64,000 nt of DNA from Sipunculus nudus (GCA_026874595.1 CM049322.1:48525340-48589339); one strand, 5' to 3'. Shown: positions 52,538-57,710, numbered from the stretch's first letter. Program-made: numbers and translations. The notes: generated by a model not told the origin, from the letters alone.

Positions 52538-53010
52538 GATAGGATAATAGTATGTGTAATAGTGATAGGACATGACAGGTTTATATATATAACTGATTAT
52601 AAAGAAATGAGAAGAGGCAGTTTTATTTACATGTTCTTGTTCGAGGAATTCTGAACACGCTCCCGTATGGGCGACTCTCATACTATTACAAGTATCACTG
52701 GTTCACTTAATCAAAATCAAACACCCGCGTGCTACAAAAAGAACAGCACTTTACAAGTACAAACTCAGTCAGTGTACTGGTTACCTGCTCAACATGTTTT
52801 GAACCAAAATTAGGCCGTCAAGTGCTTGTGTTGATAATGTGTGTATTTACCATCGTTCAATGCTTCGATTTACAATGATCAAAACTAGATTTTACGCAAC
52901 AACATCGTATATCAGTACAAAAGTATACAATCTTTCAGCTAATATACATTCCGTGTCTTACCTGTTAAACATAATATGGTAATTACGACAAAATTCCTTG
53001 AGTTATCCAT
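2754..53010 (-). CDS. Three-Ig-domain single-pass membrane receptor, nine coding exons (complete model)
   Basis: Join, in order of translation: 53010-52962, 33229-32912, 32492-32130, 24617-24351, 19069-18989, 13761-13735, 8916-8797, 3143-3119, 2874-2754. All introns have GT-AG ends. Phases are 1 at the first seven junctions and 2 at the last, all compatible. Total is 1371 nt, or 456 residues plus TGA. Residues 1-17 are a signal peptide; Ig1 is about 18-122 (Cys42, Trp54, Cys107), Ig2 about 123-243 (Cys149, Trp165, Cys202) and Ig3 about 244-332 (Cys266, Trp278, Cys309). The stalk is 333-369 and rich in T/P/S, the transmembrane helix about 376-401, and the cytoplasmic tail 402-456. N-glycosylation sequons occur in all three Ig domains. 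The layout matches nectin/CADM-type adhesion molecules, and a cell-surface adhesion or recognition role is inferred. An invertebrate-specific Ig receptor is equally possible. The exon structure is secure; the family name is not. Confidence 0.88.
3119..3143 (-). CDS. Ig receptor exon 8: 25-nt cytoplasmic microexon
   Basis: 25 nt encoding GAGMSSKAG with split codons at both ends. Acceptor TATTATTTGCAG; donor TGG|GTAAGT. It enters in phase 1 (fits exon 7) and leaves in phase 2 (fits exon 9), so it is needed to bridge them. The next exon is only 244 bp away. Confidence rests on the strong donor and the exact frame bridging. Confidence 0.75.
3893..6517 (+). mobile_element. Family A element, full-length copy 1 (2.6 kb, non-autonomous)
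   Basis: Begins GGGACCTATGGGTCACGACG CTCAGCTG and ends at a GGAC tract followed by TATAGTCAGCTGAGCT. A second copy of nearly equal length lies at 46366-48988, collinear throughout and similar by eye with few indels. CTCAGCTG at the start and CAGCTGAG at the end form a short terminal inverted match. No transposase frame of useful length is present, so it would depend on another element. Its class is unknown. Confidence 0.75.
6424..6470. repeat. (GGAC)n tract near the end of family A copy 1
   Basis: About ten GGAC/GGAC-like tetramers. The matching position in copy 2 (48907-48948) has the same tract, so it is part of the element. Confidence 0.85.
7690..7930. promoter_or_regulatory. Candidate intronic enhancer with X-box and CArG box
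   Basis: GTTGCCATGGCAAC at 7815-7828 is a perfect palindrome matching the RFX-factor X-box (GTNRCCNNRGYAAC). CCTTATAAGG at 7898-7907 is a perfect SRF CArG box (CC, six A/T, GG). The E-box CAGCTG lies between them. The stretch is less AT-rich than its surroundings and is not obviously repetitive. Function is inferred from motifs only. Confidence 0.35.
8640..8785. promoter_or_regulatory. Cluster of nuclear-receptor half-sites beside the transmembrane exon
   Basis: GACCTTGACC or GACCTTGACA occurs at least four times within about 110 bp. On the minus strand these read TCAAGGTCA, the extended half-site bound by ERR/SF-1-type receptors. They may be the remains of a repeat, since similar text makes up the arrays at 26-28 and 39-44 kb. 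Confidence 0.3.
8797..8916 (-). CDS. Ig receptor exon 7: transmembrane helix
   Basis: 120 nt, phase 1 at both ends. Acceptor TTATTATGTTTCAG; donor CAG|GTATGT. It encodes GQPLSAG, then about 26 hydrophobic residues (AIAGISVAAILFVGILIALI and onward), then CCKSRKKDP. The helix starts with small residues (A, G, S) of the GxxxA type and ends in a Cys pair, a common palmitoylation context. The basic KSRKK stop-transfer cluster places the C-terminus in the cytoplasm (type I topology). Confidence 0.92.
8917..13734 (-). other. Ig receptor intron 6 (4.8 kb)
   Basis: Holds the tandem duplication at 9876-10219. The rest shows no coding signal that I could support. Confidence 0.6.
9876..10219. repeat. 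Tandem duplication, 2 x about 173 bp, recent
   Basis: The copies 9876-10048 and 10049-10219 are almost identical. I found only a few single-base differences, such as GGGAAA versus GGAAAA and CTTGAAAG versus CTTAAAAG. Both begin TTTCTATAAAAATGTC and end GGAGGGGTTAAAATTG. Confidence 0.9.
13735..13761 (-). CDS. Ig receptor exon 6: 27-nt microexon of the stalk
   Basis: 27 nt, phase 1 at both ends, encoding SPGPISELS with the split Ser at its 5' end. Acceptor TTCTGTTGTTGTAG; donor CTG|GTATGA. It continues the proline/serine stalk just before the membrane. Support is the splice sites, the phase match on both sides and the composition. A microexon is intrinsically harder to prove than the larger exons, and it could be optional in the mature message. 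Confidence 0.68.
13860..14325. repeat. Diverged repeat block, copy 1 (partner at about 19950-20300)
   Basis: Shares with 19950-20300 an ordered set of matches: TGAACCTTTTA, CCTACAG, ACTGTGTTTACC/ACCGTGTTTACT, AGCTTGTAGATAAACA, and a TTCATTAAC/TTCATGATT end. Identity is moderate, so the duplication is old. Confidence 0.5.
14229..14697. repeat. Direct duplication (about 97 bp) flanking a SINE-like copy
   Basis: 14229-14325 and 14599-14697 both run from CACAGGAGTT through ACAAATTCTACAGAAAAG to TGGTAGCTGACTTT. The SINE-like copy lies between them. Confidence 0.65.
14375..14600 (-). mobile_element. SINE-like element, copy 1
   Basis: On the minus strand it reads GGGGCCTGGACAGCTGAGGG, later GGTTTTTCTCCTGGTTCTCC GGTCTCCTCC, and ends CCACGTAAAATAAATTAAAT. 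The CTCC-rich centre resembles conserved SINE cores known in many animals. The copy at 17905-18145 shares the whole layout in the same orientation. No clear tRNA head was recognised. Confidence 0.6.
17540..17740. promoter_or_regulatory. Half-site cluster with a triple direct repeat
   Basis: On the minus strand 17713-17733 reads AGGTCA-A-AGGTCA-G-AGGTCA: three half-sites with 1-bp spacers (DR1-DR1). More TGACCTCTGACCT text lies at 17556-17590. DR1 is the site type of HNF4/RXR/COUP-TF-class receptors. Activity is unproven. Confidence 0.3.
17905..18145 (-). mobile_element. SINE-like element, copy 2
   Basis: Collinear with 14375-14600: minus-strand GGGGCCTGGGCAGTGGAGGG, GGTTTTCTCTTGGTCCTCAG GTTTCCTCC, and the 3' tail CCATGTAAAATAAATAAAG. 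It differs by point changes and a small insertion. Confidence 0.6.
18989..19069 (-). CDS. Ig receptor exon 5: Thr/Pro-rich stalk exon
   Basis: 81 nt, phase 1 at both ends. Acceptor CATCTGTTTCAG; donor AA|GTGAGT. It encodes a mucin-like stretch starting IPTTTPTPSTTPST and ending TSVPQ, made almost only of Thr, Pro, Ser and Ala, the composition expected of an O-glycosylated stalk. Being short and symmetric, it could be skipped without a frame change, as with the alternatively spliced stalk exons of vertebrate CADM genes. Actual skipping cannot be seen from DNA. Confidence 0.82.
19182..19604. mobile_element. hAT-like MITE, 423 bp
   Basis: Starts TAGAGGTGTGCCGATTAATC and ends TTGCCACTA, giving an imperfect terminal inverted repeat TAG-x-GGYR. 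Flanks ATGTACAC and GTGTACAT match at 6 of 8 positions, as for an old 8-bp target duplication. The interior is rich in ATCGAT words in both orientations. No transposase is present. Confidence 0.6.
19950..20300. repeat. Diverged repeat block, copy 2 (partner at 13860-14325)
   Basis: See the partner. The best conserved part is GTTTACTATCAGCTTGTAGA TAAACA at about 20205-20230. Confidence 0.5.
23411..23735 (+). repeat. Short dispersed repeat H, copy 1
   Basis: Collinear with 53869-54189. Shared landmarks are CCTCTGG/CCTCCGC plus GAGGGTAT, GTGTGTTTGT, TGAAATCTCATAAAATTTTC, TTTTGGTGTGGAT, ACATGAxCTGGATTCAGGAA, and the end GGCTTGCATT...GCAxATTxCTAGT. Confidence 0.65.
24351..24617 (-). CDS. Ig receptor exon 4: third Ig domain (I-set/C2-like)
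   Basis: 267 nt, phase 1 at both ends. Acceptor TAATTTTCCAG; donor AA|GTAAGT. Residues 244-332 read like a typical I-set/C2 domain: Cys266 in ITCTASG, the RPAP turn, Trp278 in FKWV, and NTYRCEAS holding Tyr307 and Cys309. Of the three domains it is the closest to the consensus. Sequons are NNT and NAS. The split codon gives VTVDYG across the exon 3-4 boundary, a common Ig-Ig linker pattern. Confidence 0.92.
24746..25443 (+). mobile_element. Family C element with internal tandem units
   Basis: Ends AGGGCCCCCCCTTT and, inverted, AGGGCCCCGCTTG suggest a terminal inverted repeat. Inside, a unit beginning ATAGGTCTGGAGCCCTC starts near 24977, 25122 and 25277 (period about 145-155 bp), each with GTTGTTGTTGAGTAATTGCG. 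The 3' part ACTATAGGGCAxC is shared with family B. Confidence 0.55.
26480..26526 (+). repeat. Truncated 5' end of a family A element
   Basis: GGGACCCATGGGTCAC ending CTCAGCTG, interrupted about 50 bp later by the start of the family B copy, which begins with the same terminus. Confidence 0.6.
26531..28040 (+). mobile_element. Family B element, copy 1 (1.5 kb)
   Basis: Begins GGGACCCATGGGTCTCGACG CTCAGCTG and ends ACTATAGGGCATCCACTTGT GAT. The inside is a run of diverged units of about 290 bp, each with TGTGACCTTGACCTTTGACC, ATTGGCAGGTxAGC and AAGTTTGGCTxAAAATGCAT. Copy 2 (39623-45146) has the same two ends but a much expanded middle. Confidence 0.65.
28126..28850 (+). mobile_element. Family A element, 5' portion
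   Basis: Starts GGGACCCATGGGTCACAGCG CTCAGCTG and follows family A copy 1 (3893 onward) through TTATGAGTTG, GGAGACAGGGAAGAGGATTG and GAATATATTCATGAATGCAT, then loses similarity. It abuts family B copy 1. Confidence 0.6.
28921..30090 (+). mobile_element. Family D element: hairpin termini and six internal tandem units
   Basis: The start ATGCCCCCGCCT (28940-28951) and end AGGCAGGGGCAT (30075-30086) are inverted copies with one mismatch. Each end also folds on itself: TGCCCC-CGCCT-GGGGCA at 28941-28957, and ATGCCCC...GGGGCAT at 30049-30086. Between them are about six units of about 185 bp with GGTCAAAAGTAGGTCAAC, GAACTCGAT, CACACCAAAAATCAGGCC and TGCAGGCATTGCGAAAAAAA. A second, cut-off copy starts at 34255. 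Confidence 0.65.
30330..31741 (+). mobile_element. Family E element with tandem units and GGTGGCGCCACC palindromes
   Basis: Units begin near AGCTTGGATGTCTGCAGAG at about 30384, 30674 and 30952 (period about 280-290 bp). They include AATTTCAGGTGGATAAGTCA and the palindrome at 30856-30867 and 30985-30996. The 3' end CATCGCATAAGCTCACAGGT TCGCTAAAAAC is shared with the ends at 38260 and 39620 (family F). Confidence 0.55.
31425..31474. repeat. Cluster of four GTCTAGAC palindromes
   Basis: The octamer occurs at 31425-31432, 31433-31440, 31454-31461 and 31467-31474, with an imperfect copy between. The whole 50 bp is close to an inverted repeat. Confidence 0.85.
31741..31990 (+). repeat. Fragment related to the 3' part of family A
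   Basis: Shares AGGCAGTCTTGAAGTGTAAC, TTTTTCCTTAATxTC, GGACATAGGACCATGACTAC and GATGACTTATAGT with positions 5567-6510 of family A copy 1, at reduced similarity. Confidence 0.5.
32130..32492 (-). CDS. Ig receptor exon 3: second Ig domain with an extra cysteine pair
   Basis: 363 nt, phase 1 at both ends. Acceptor CTTTGTTGTTCCAG; donor T|GTAAGTA. Residues 123-243 contain the core Cys149 (DLSC), Trp165 (MNWTH) and Cys202 (QFLC). Two further cysteines, Cys127 at the start (LEC) and Cys235 near the end (PEC), could form an additional disulfide joining the A and G edges. Sequons are NWT, NRT and NDT. It is separated from exon 2 by only 419 bp, the second shortest intron of the gene. Confidence 0.9.
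32493..32911 (-). other. Ig receptor intron 2 (419 bp)
   Basis: Short intron between the first and second Ig exons. No repeat or other feature was recognised. Confidence 0.85.
32912..33229 (-). CDS. Ig receptor exon 2: membrane-distal Ig (V-like) domain
   Basis: 318 nt, phase 1 at both ends, the usual arrangement for one Ig domain per exon. Acceptor TTCTTTTTCAG|G; donor AA|GTAAGT. Residues 17-122 carry the B-strand Cys42 (LTLGC), the core Trp54 (VLWRE) and the F-strand Cys107 (AEAGNHMC). The usual D-x-G-x-Y-x-C motif reads E-A-G-N-H-M-C, so the tyrosine-corner residue is His. One N-glycosylation sequon (NVT, residue 71) is present. The spacing between cysteines (65 residues) fits a V-set or long I-set fold. 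Confidence 0.9.
33383..34246. mobile_element. hAT-like non-autonomous element, 864 bp, perfect 8-bp target duplication
   Basis: Terminal repeats TAGTGGTGGG and (inverted) TAGTGATGGG match at 9 of 10 positions. They are flanked by CAAACTAG at 33375-33382 and CAAACTAG at 34247-34254. An 8-bp duplication with TAGxGxTG ends is the hAT signature. The interior has ATCGATTA words near both ends and no transposase. It lies about 150 bp upstream of the Ig1 exon. Confidence 0.85.
34255..34573 (+). mobile_element. Family D element, truncated copy 2
   Basis: Starts ATGTGTCAGAACAACACGAA TGCCCCCGCCT like 28921. It runs about one and a half internal units, then is cut exactly at the family G terminus. Confidence 0.6.
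34574..36622. mobile_element. Family G element: 12-bp perfect terminal inverted repeat, repeated TTACGGGTGGGACA motifs
   Basis: Starts GGGCCAATTGCG (34574-34585) and ends CGCAATTGGCCC (36611-36622), flanked by AAAC on both sides. Inside, GTTACGGGTGGGACA or a one-base variant appears inverted at 34604 and 34763, then direct at about 34925, 35124, 35850, 35866, 35883, 36041, 36222 and 36428. No long open frame is present. This fits a non-autonomous DNA transposon with subterminal binding-site-like repeats. The superfamily was not recognised, and the 4-bp duplication could be chance. Confidence 0.65.
36629..37020 (+). mobile_element. Family A element, 5' portion
   Basis: GGGACCCATGGGTCACAGCC CTCAGCTG, then collinear but diverged up to GAATGCATACATTTTGAAAG TATTTGCAC, matching 4290-4330 of copy 1. 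It starts 6 bp after family G. Confidence 0.55.
37105..37134 (+). repeat. Hairpin terminus of a dispersed repeat, copy 2
   Basis: GTATCCGCAAAAC, loop TTC, GTTTTGGCGGATAC. Preceded by CGCGGCGGCGGAACCTGGTC, as in the copy at 119-185 (inverted). Confidence 0.65.
37260..39620 (+). mobile_element. Family F: degenerate tandem units of about 300-450 bp
   Basis: Repeated order in at least four blocks (about 37400, 37860, 38900, 39170): AATTTGGTGATGATAGCT, TTAGTATGCTTxTTTGGACA, GATGACTAAGTT, CCAAAAATCAC, GAACxAACTTGAGA, GAGAAGAAGATTTT, CCxTATAAxATCTAxG. Two ends TCACAGGTTCGCTAAAAAC or near lie at about 38255 and 39620, so two copies may abut. Confidence 0.5.
39623..45146 (+). mobile_element. Family B element, copy 2, expanded by a satellite-like array
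   Basis: The 5' end GGGACCCATGGGTCTCACCG CTCAGCTG and the first kilobase match copy 1 (26531 onward). The 3' end ACTATATATGGCATCAACTT GTGAT matches 28020-28040. Identical flanking text (CACACCAGGTTTTGGG, AGCTGAGAAACTGACATGAT) follows both copies, so the true 3' boundary may lie further right. Confidence 0.6.
40890..44480 (+). repeat. 288-bp tandem array, about 12-13 units, with a five-unit higher-order period
   Basis: TGTGACCTTGACCTTTGACC recurs at 40932, 41221, 41510, 41800, 42089, 42377, 42665, 42952, 43241, 43529, 43817 and 44105, and as AGTGACC at about 44396; spacings are 287-291 bp. Each unit also has a second site, TGTGACCTTCACCTTTGACC. Variant units starting at 41800 and 43241 share TCCTGTGGCCTTGACTTTTG and AAGAGGGAAGACCTGG, and the neighbours at 42089/43529 and 42377/43817 also pair, giving a 1440-bp higher-order period. 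Confidence 0.9.
44484..45225 (+). repeat. Mixed repeat sequence with hairpin copy 3 and GGTGGCGCCACC
   Basis: The palindrome is at 44739-44750. The hairpin GTATCCCCCCGACTTTGTCT TGGGATAC at 45043-45070 is preceded by GCGGCGGCGGGACC, as at the two other hairpin copies. Confidence 0.5.
45226..45610 (+). mobile_element. Family A-prime 3' portion
   Basis: GGTGGCGCCACC at 45263-45274, a G13-type homopolymer near 45392, CCCCATAGCTCAGAGG, AGTTACGATTTGTGCCCTG, then GACTTACAGTCAGCTGAGCT as the end. It is the same sequence, inverted, as 59446-60102 in the glycosyltransferase intron. Confidence 0.55.
46366..48988 (+). mobile_element. Family A element, full-length copy 2 (2.6 kb)
   Basis: Collinear with 3893-6517 from GGGACCTATGGGTCACGGCG to GACTTATAGTCAGCTGAGCT, with small indels and scattered substitutions. 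The two copies lie 42 kb apart in introns of the same gene and in the same orientation, with unrelated flanks, which points to separate insertions. Confidence 0.75.
48907..48948. repeat. (GGAC)n tract in family A copy 2
   Basis: Same position as 6424-6470 of copy 1, slightly shorter, with one GGACTGAC interruption. Confidence 0.85.
48989..49670. other. Unassigned intronic sequence
   Basis: Nothing recognised. An open frame at 49227-49469 has no supporting splice sites or domain. Confidence 0.5.
49671..50240. mobile_element. Fold-back element with two nested inverted repeats
   Basis: Outer arms 49671-49731 (GACCAAGTTGTGGTTCTGTT and onward) and 50182-50240 are inverted copies, about 80 percent alike by eye, both holding the core GCCACAGGCCC. 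Inner arms at 49764-49795 and 49992-50027 share GATTGTTTCAGC inverted. A further GGCTGAAACAATCC at about 49875 suggests repeated rearrangement. Confidence 0.6.
50243..50868. mobile_element. MITE-like element, 626 bp, inverted ends of about 27 bp
   Basis: Left end AAGTCTGTTCCAGCACCCCT GTCCACC; the right end inverted reads AAGTCCGTCCCAGCACCCCT GTCCACC, two mismatches in 27. It lies directly against the fold-back element at 49671-50240. No convincing target duplication was found, and no transposase. Confidence 0.65.
51340..51513 (+). other. Possible first coding exon of an unknown plus-strand gene
   Basis: ATG at 51340 opens 58 codons (MDDLFSKNCEVHSGRIENAL and onward, ending CCCHCDIE) without a stop, up to a good donor GAG|GTAAGA. 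The frame continues open into the intron to a stop at about 51655. No acceptor exon was found to follow it, and a nearby candidate at about 51867-51896 would put a stop in frame. The protein is not recognised. Confidence 0.18.
52250..52535. repeat. (AT)n tracts
   Basis: Alternating AT at about 52252-52281 and a longer uninterrupted run at 52499-52533. Confidence 0.85.
52962..53010 (-). CDS. Ig receptor exon 1: start codon and signal peptide
   Basis: Encodes MDNSRNFVVITILCLT plus one base, then the donor CAG|GTAAGA. The segment has one Arg followed by a hydrophobic run ending in small residues, as in a secretory signal peptide. The ATG is preceded in frame by a TAG 30 nt upstream, which fixes the start on this exon. 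The 3' end is phase 1 and joins the G to GT of the exon at 33229, giving Gly17. The following intron is about 19.7 kb and contains most of the repeats in the window. Confidence 0.85.
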
Positions 53011-53300
53011 ATTTTCGCCCCGGAACTTGTCCCCGTTCTACTTTGAATAGTTTACGCTCAGTGATTCACTTCCGCCATGATTCAACCTAGTATTACTCCG
53101 CACTACACAAAATAGTTCCAAGTAAATATTGAGATTTATTAAAGCATGTGCCGTCCCGCACGAGTTTATAAATGAATTCAAAGATCATTAATTGTAACTT
53201 CAGAATAAATCTGAACGTCTTTAACCGCAAATTGGTTACAAAAATGAAAAGTTTCATATTTCAACGAGTTCATTGGAGGACAGTTTGGTTACGACAAACG
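53011..53300 (-). promoter_or_regulatory. 5' UTR and likely promoter zone of the Ig receptor
   Basis: Sequence immediately upstream of the start codon. It contains the in-frame TAG 30 nt before the ATG and a GC-richer patch (CCGGGGCGAAA next to the ATG). No TATA box or initiator could be assigned. A further non-coding 5' exon cannot be excluded. Confidence 0.35.
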
Positions 53301-53868
53301 TAGTAACACCGACCTATTTCCTATTTATAGTACAACGTTAGTACAGTATCAACGGATTCAGTGGAAAACCTTACTAATTTCAAATTCAGCAAACTGCCCA
53401 CCATTGTTTTAATCGATAGCATAGTCGGCTTCAAATAAAAAAATTACAGTAAACCGGTTTGACGGCTGGAGGGCGTGGGGGAGCTTTTTTTGTTTTTGTT
53501 TCTTCCAGGACCAACAGATGGCAGTAAATACACCCCCCCCCCTACACACACTCTCTCTCACTGGTAAATAGTTATACAAATATATATTTGTTTTGCTATT
53601 AAGGATGTCTGGTTTTTTTTTAACTTCTTTGCATAGTCCTATCGTTGTAGGCTATTCTTGGTAACTCATGGATGCAGATTCTTGGCCATATATGGTTTTG
53701 CTATGACGTACACCGTGCACCTGTTAAGTAGTGAAAACAACGGCCGCGAGATGGCGCACCATATCAGCCTTTCCCAATACGCCAATTAACATTTAAATAA
53801 CTCATACCGGATGACCTTAAGGCTGAACGTTTTACAAAACGCCAAGAATATGAATTCCCTAATAATTG

Positions 53869-54189
53869 CCTCCGCCAGGAGGGTATATCCGCTTTGTTGT
53901 TCGTATGTGTGTTTGTTAACAACATGACTCATGCAATGATGAGTGGAATCTCGTGAAATTTTCAGGTCATATATATTTGGGAATTGGCCATGAAAAGAAG
54001 AATCGATTTTGTTTTGGTGTGGATCCGGAACATGACCTGGATTCAGGAATCTCACTCATGCACGAATGAACAATGGAATATGTGCCGAATTAGTAAGTGC
54101 AAACACCGTTTGAGGACCATAACCCACAAAAGGGACCCCCATGCAGGTGGCGCGCGGGCTTGCATTTATTTGAATGCAAATTGCTAGTT
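53869..54189 (+). repeat. Short dispersed repeat H, copy 2
   Basis: Collinear with 23411-23735. Starts CCTCCGCCAGGAGGGTATAT, has TCTCGTGAAATTTTCAGG, and ends GGGCTTGCATTTATTTGAAT GCAAATTGCTAGTTTT. Confidence 0.65.
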
Positions 54190-54807
54190 TTGAATTATTA
54201 AATTGTTTAGTATTATGGTCTAGAAAGCTATTAAAATGTTATTTGATCACATATCTCTGTGGATTCGTATCTGAAAGTGATGATAAAATCAAGTGCCTTA
54301 ATTTTATCTGGATGAAAGGAATCGATTAGCGGCGTTCATTCATAACACGTGTCATATTCAGCAGTCAGAATCTCCAGACCACGTCTGAATTAGTTCTCAG
54401 ACTCACTTACGCGTGGAAATTTTTCCTGAGGTTATAAACACATACACAACGATAAATAGATCGATATATTATATATTTAATTCCAATGTGATCAAAATTG
54501 CATGTGTGTGTATACAAATTTTCTTCCGGGAAGCAAGGCTGTCGTTCCGGTACAAAGAGTCCTTGCTCCAGCAGGCGATGCCGCCATCGTATCATAAATT
54601 ATATGAAAAAGGAAAAGGAACCAATTAAATGACACGTTTAAGCTCCCTGTACAGAGCGGGAAAAACATCCATTTTGTACGAGTTTGAAATGCCGCAGCAT
54701 TAAAAAAATCTTACTCACTATAATAGTAAAGGCATGTCTAATTTTTTTTCGTTTCCCGGTGTTTGTGTCCTTTTCTTTAATATTCTTTTAGATATTTTTG
54801 TTGTAAA

Positions 54808-55361
54808 GGTAACCACTAGACTGATACCCTGCTCTATTATGACCTTCAGCCAAGCATAGAGACAGGCGTACAACGCCATCTTAAGTACTCCCAGTTGCAA
54901 CTCCTGACTTACCTGTAGACTGGTCCAGCTTCAGTATGCACGATCACACCGGTTGTCATGGACGTTCACGAGATCCTGGTCGATTATCCGTGGAGATTTC
55001 TTATAAAATAATTTTCTTTAGTTATTTCTAGTTTTCAAATATTGAAAAATGAGTTGCACAAAAATTTAATGATGGATGTATAGATAATACGATATACTGA
55101 AACGTTGATATTTCACTGTGCGTAGCAGTGATTTATAATTAATATCTATTAATCTAATCATTAGTGTCACAAGTATTGTACAGTCAACTTTTGGTAACTT
55201 ATCTGAGCAAACGAAATGCTTATATTTATTATATAAAATACATACTGGAGTTGGAACCAGTCTGCCGGGAGTACATAAGATGGCGTTGTACGCCCGTCTC
55301 TATGATTGGCCTAGAGCAACGGTGCCATAATAGAACGGGGTACCAGTCTAAGGTAACCACC
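54808..55361. mobile_element. Fold-back/MITE-like element with inverted arms of about 90 bp
   Basis: Arms 54808-54895 and 55262-55361 are inverted copies sharing AGACTGxTACCC, TCTATTATG, CATAGAGAC, CGTACAACGCCATCTTA and GTACTCCC. Arm identity is roughly 80 percent by eye, and the middle is about 365 bp. Confidence 0.65.
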
Positions 55362-55429
55362 TCCATTAATTTATGACTGGCTTAACAAATTAATTTGGAC
55401 ATCTAAAGGCATTCTGGTTCTGGACTCAG

Positions 55430-55720
55430 TGACGGGTAGGAAACACTAACATTGGGCTTGCGTCAATCAGGCTCTGTGCACCGCACCTGCGGGTCCTTGG
55501 TGTGTAACACCAAGGAACCCCCGAAAAACGCACTCGTTTGTGAGTGAAACACAGTTGCTGGGTGCAGTCTTCTTAATGAAACTGCCGAGCGCTCACATTA
55601 GTTGGGTACCGTTCGTGAATTAAAAGTCTTACTCGGCTGACATTTGAACTCGTGATTTCCCGAAATTGAGTCCTGTGCTCCAACCCAAAATCACAACAGC
55701 TGGTTTGTTCATGCAGACAG
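55430..55720 (-). mobile_element. Possible tRNA-derived SINE
   Basis: Minus strand GGTTGGAGCACAGGACTC then GAGTTCAAATGTC resembles an A box (GGTTGGAGC) and a B box (GTTCAAATC) at roughly tRNA spacing. A conserved-looking tail follows, with GGTTCCTTGGTGTTACACAC CAAGGACCC (a hairpin). Only one copy is in the window. Confidence 0.3.
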
Positions 55721-55852
55721 GCACACATTTGTTAACGTGCTCCAAAAAGTCTTCTGCCAACAGCGCATAATTAAGCATCCCTCTTATTATGCCATGTTTG
55801 TTAAGCTGGATTTGATTTCGGCCATGCAATTGTGCGCTATTGTTCAAAACTC

Positions 55853-55853
<1 letters not shown>

Positions 55854-55929
<76 letters not shown>
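55854..55929. repeat. (TA)n microsatellite, about 38 units
   Basis: Uninterrupted TA dinucleotides. The open frames across it are artefacts. Confidence 0.95.
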
Positions 55930-55931
<2 letters not shown>

Positions 55932-57680
55932 GGCCGGGCGGCCTGTTGGGACCACGTGTATGGTGTGAACATATAAGAAAACTGCAGTTTTTGTTGTACA
56001 CTGGAACAGTTTAATACACTATTACACTATGATCCAATGTAATCAGAATCGAAAAGTTCATACGTTTGGCCAAAGTTTAAGCCATTTTACCACGGGTGTA
56101 ATCTTGTAAGTTTTGGGTACAACTGTAAGGTAAGTATATATGGTATATAGGTAAACTCATTATATTTAACCTTTTCCCATGTAGTATGTGCAAGGCCTAT
56201 ACGGGTAATAATGTCACACTTTAATGTCACACTTTATAATACACTTATATACAATTTAAAGGGAATGTCCACTGTATATACTATAGCCCAAAATAATAGA
56301 CACCTCAATTGCTTTTTATTGCCCCTGCAGTTGCCTATGGTTATAGCAATCAATATACACAAATGTGCGATTTAACATATTTGCATTGATAAATGTTTAG
56401 TACATTTTTGTGAATTGATTATATTTGACCACTGAAACATCATTGTCCCATTCACTGCACTACTTTGCAACCAGAGAGAGAAAAAAATTGCATTAAAGTA
56501 TACAGACCTGGTGGATTATACATGATTGTCGCCAAATATAAGTTTAATTTTCCTCTGGAAAAATCAATCAATTATTGGTGTTACATGTATTTCATGCTTT
56601 CCAGAATGATTAATTAGCTGAGATAACAGGCCTTTCAGCATACGTTATATGAACATTAAATTGGTATGTAGCAACCAGAAAAAAATATTTTTATTCAATT
56701 TTCTTTGTAAGAGTAGAAGATCGGTTCGTGCTAAAATCTTAATTAACCTTATGTATGTGTGTGTGTTGGGGGTGGAGGCGACGCAACAAACTTAAAAATT
56801 ATGCGTCACCGTCATGCATGCGTTTATGCATGGAAAATAAGTTTATTTAGATGATTTTTTGGTCCCGCAGCCTGGGATCTGTTTCATTTTTACCCGACTC
56901 AAACCGTGTTTTTACGCCTAAATATTATTTTACAGTCGTTATGTCATAATGGTTACCAGAGTCACACGCGTACGGCCCTTGGCTTAAGTTCCTAACGTAA
57001 CATAAGTCACCTTATTGCAACAGACTGATTGATTATATATTAAAAGATCTTATACATCATCATTTCTTACCATACTTATATGAACGGTTTCTTGTCATAA
57101 ATATAGCTAGGGTAGCAGTTAACATGGGCTTTCAGCCTTTCACTTAACTCAACCCAGTTAGACGTATATTGTTTGGTAATAAAAACCTTAGTTTTATTTT
57201 ACAACAGTTTCAGACACGTTTGACATAATATCGGTCAATATCGATATATGAGAACGTTATCACGTTTCAATACTCAAACCTCAGTATCACCATGCATATA
57301 CCGATATATCGATAAAATCACACACCAATACAAATTAAATGGCATATGTAATATTGTACATTTTGTTTGTGTATGTGTGTTTCATTTAAGATTAAACCAA
57401 ATATTCAAAGAAGGGACTAATATCTGGTACTTCAAGTTTAAAGTGAGCACAGTGGCCGTGTGGTTGTTGGGTTTATAATTGAATGCAAAATATCCGAAGG
57501 ATATACGGAATGGTTAGGCGAGTTATTTTTTTTAACACCGTAATCTATAGTATAGTTAAGTAAAATAAAGAATACAAAATTGCGTTGCCAGTCTGGTACA
57601 TCGAATAATAAATAGATAATCAATATGCAGTCCATGTCAATATTGTGATATTGCAAAGGTCGGGAGGATTGTCTTGACAA

Positions 57681-57710
57681 GTGACCCATGCATCATAACG
57701 CTCAGCTGGT
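57681..57710 (+). repeat. Solitary family A 5' terminus
   Basis: GTGACCCATGCATCATAACG CTCAGCTGG, a decayed version of the family A start with no recognisable body following. Confidence 0.45.

Larger units (their letters stand above)
33230..52961 (-). other. Ig receptor intron 1 (19.7 kb), a repeat reservoir
   Basis: Separates the signal-peptide exon from Ig1. It contains a hAT-like MITE, families D, G, A, F and B (with the 288-bp array), a second full family A copy and two inverted-repeat elements (49671-50240 and 50243-50868). The (AT) tract near 52500 also lies here. A possible plus-strand exon at 51340-51513 is unresolved. Confidence 0.65.

Noticed and set aside
55737-56014. Open frames encoding runs of Ile-Tyr
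   Set aside because: Translation of the (TA)n microsatellite.
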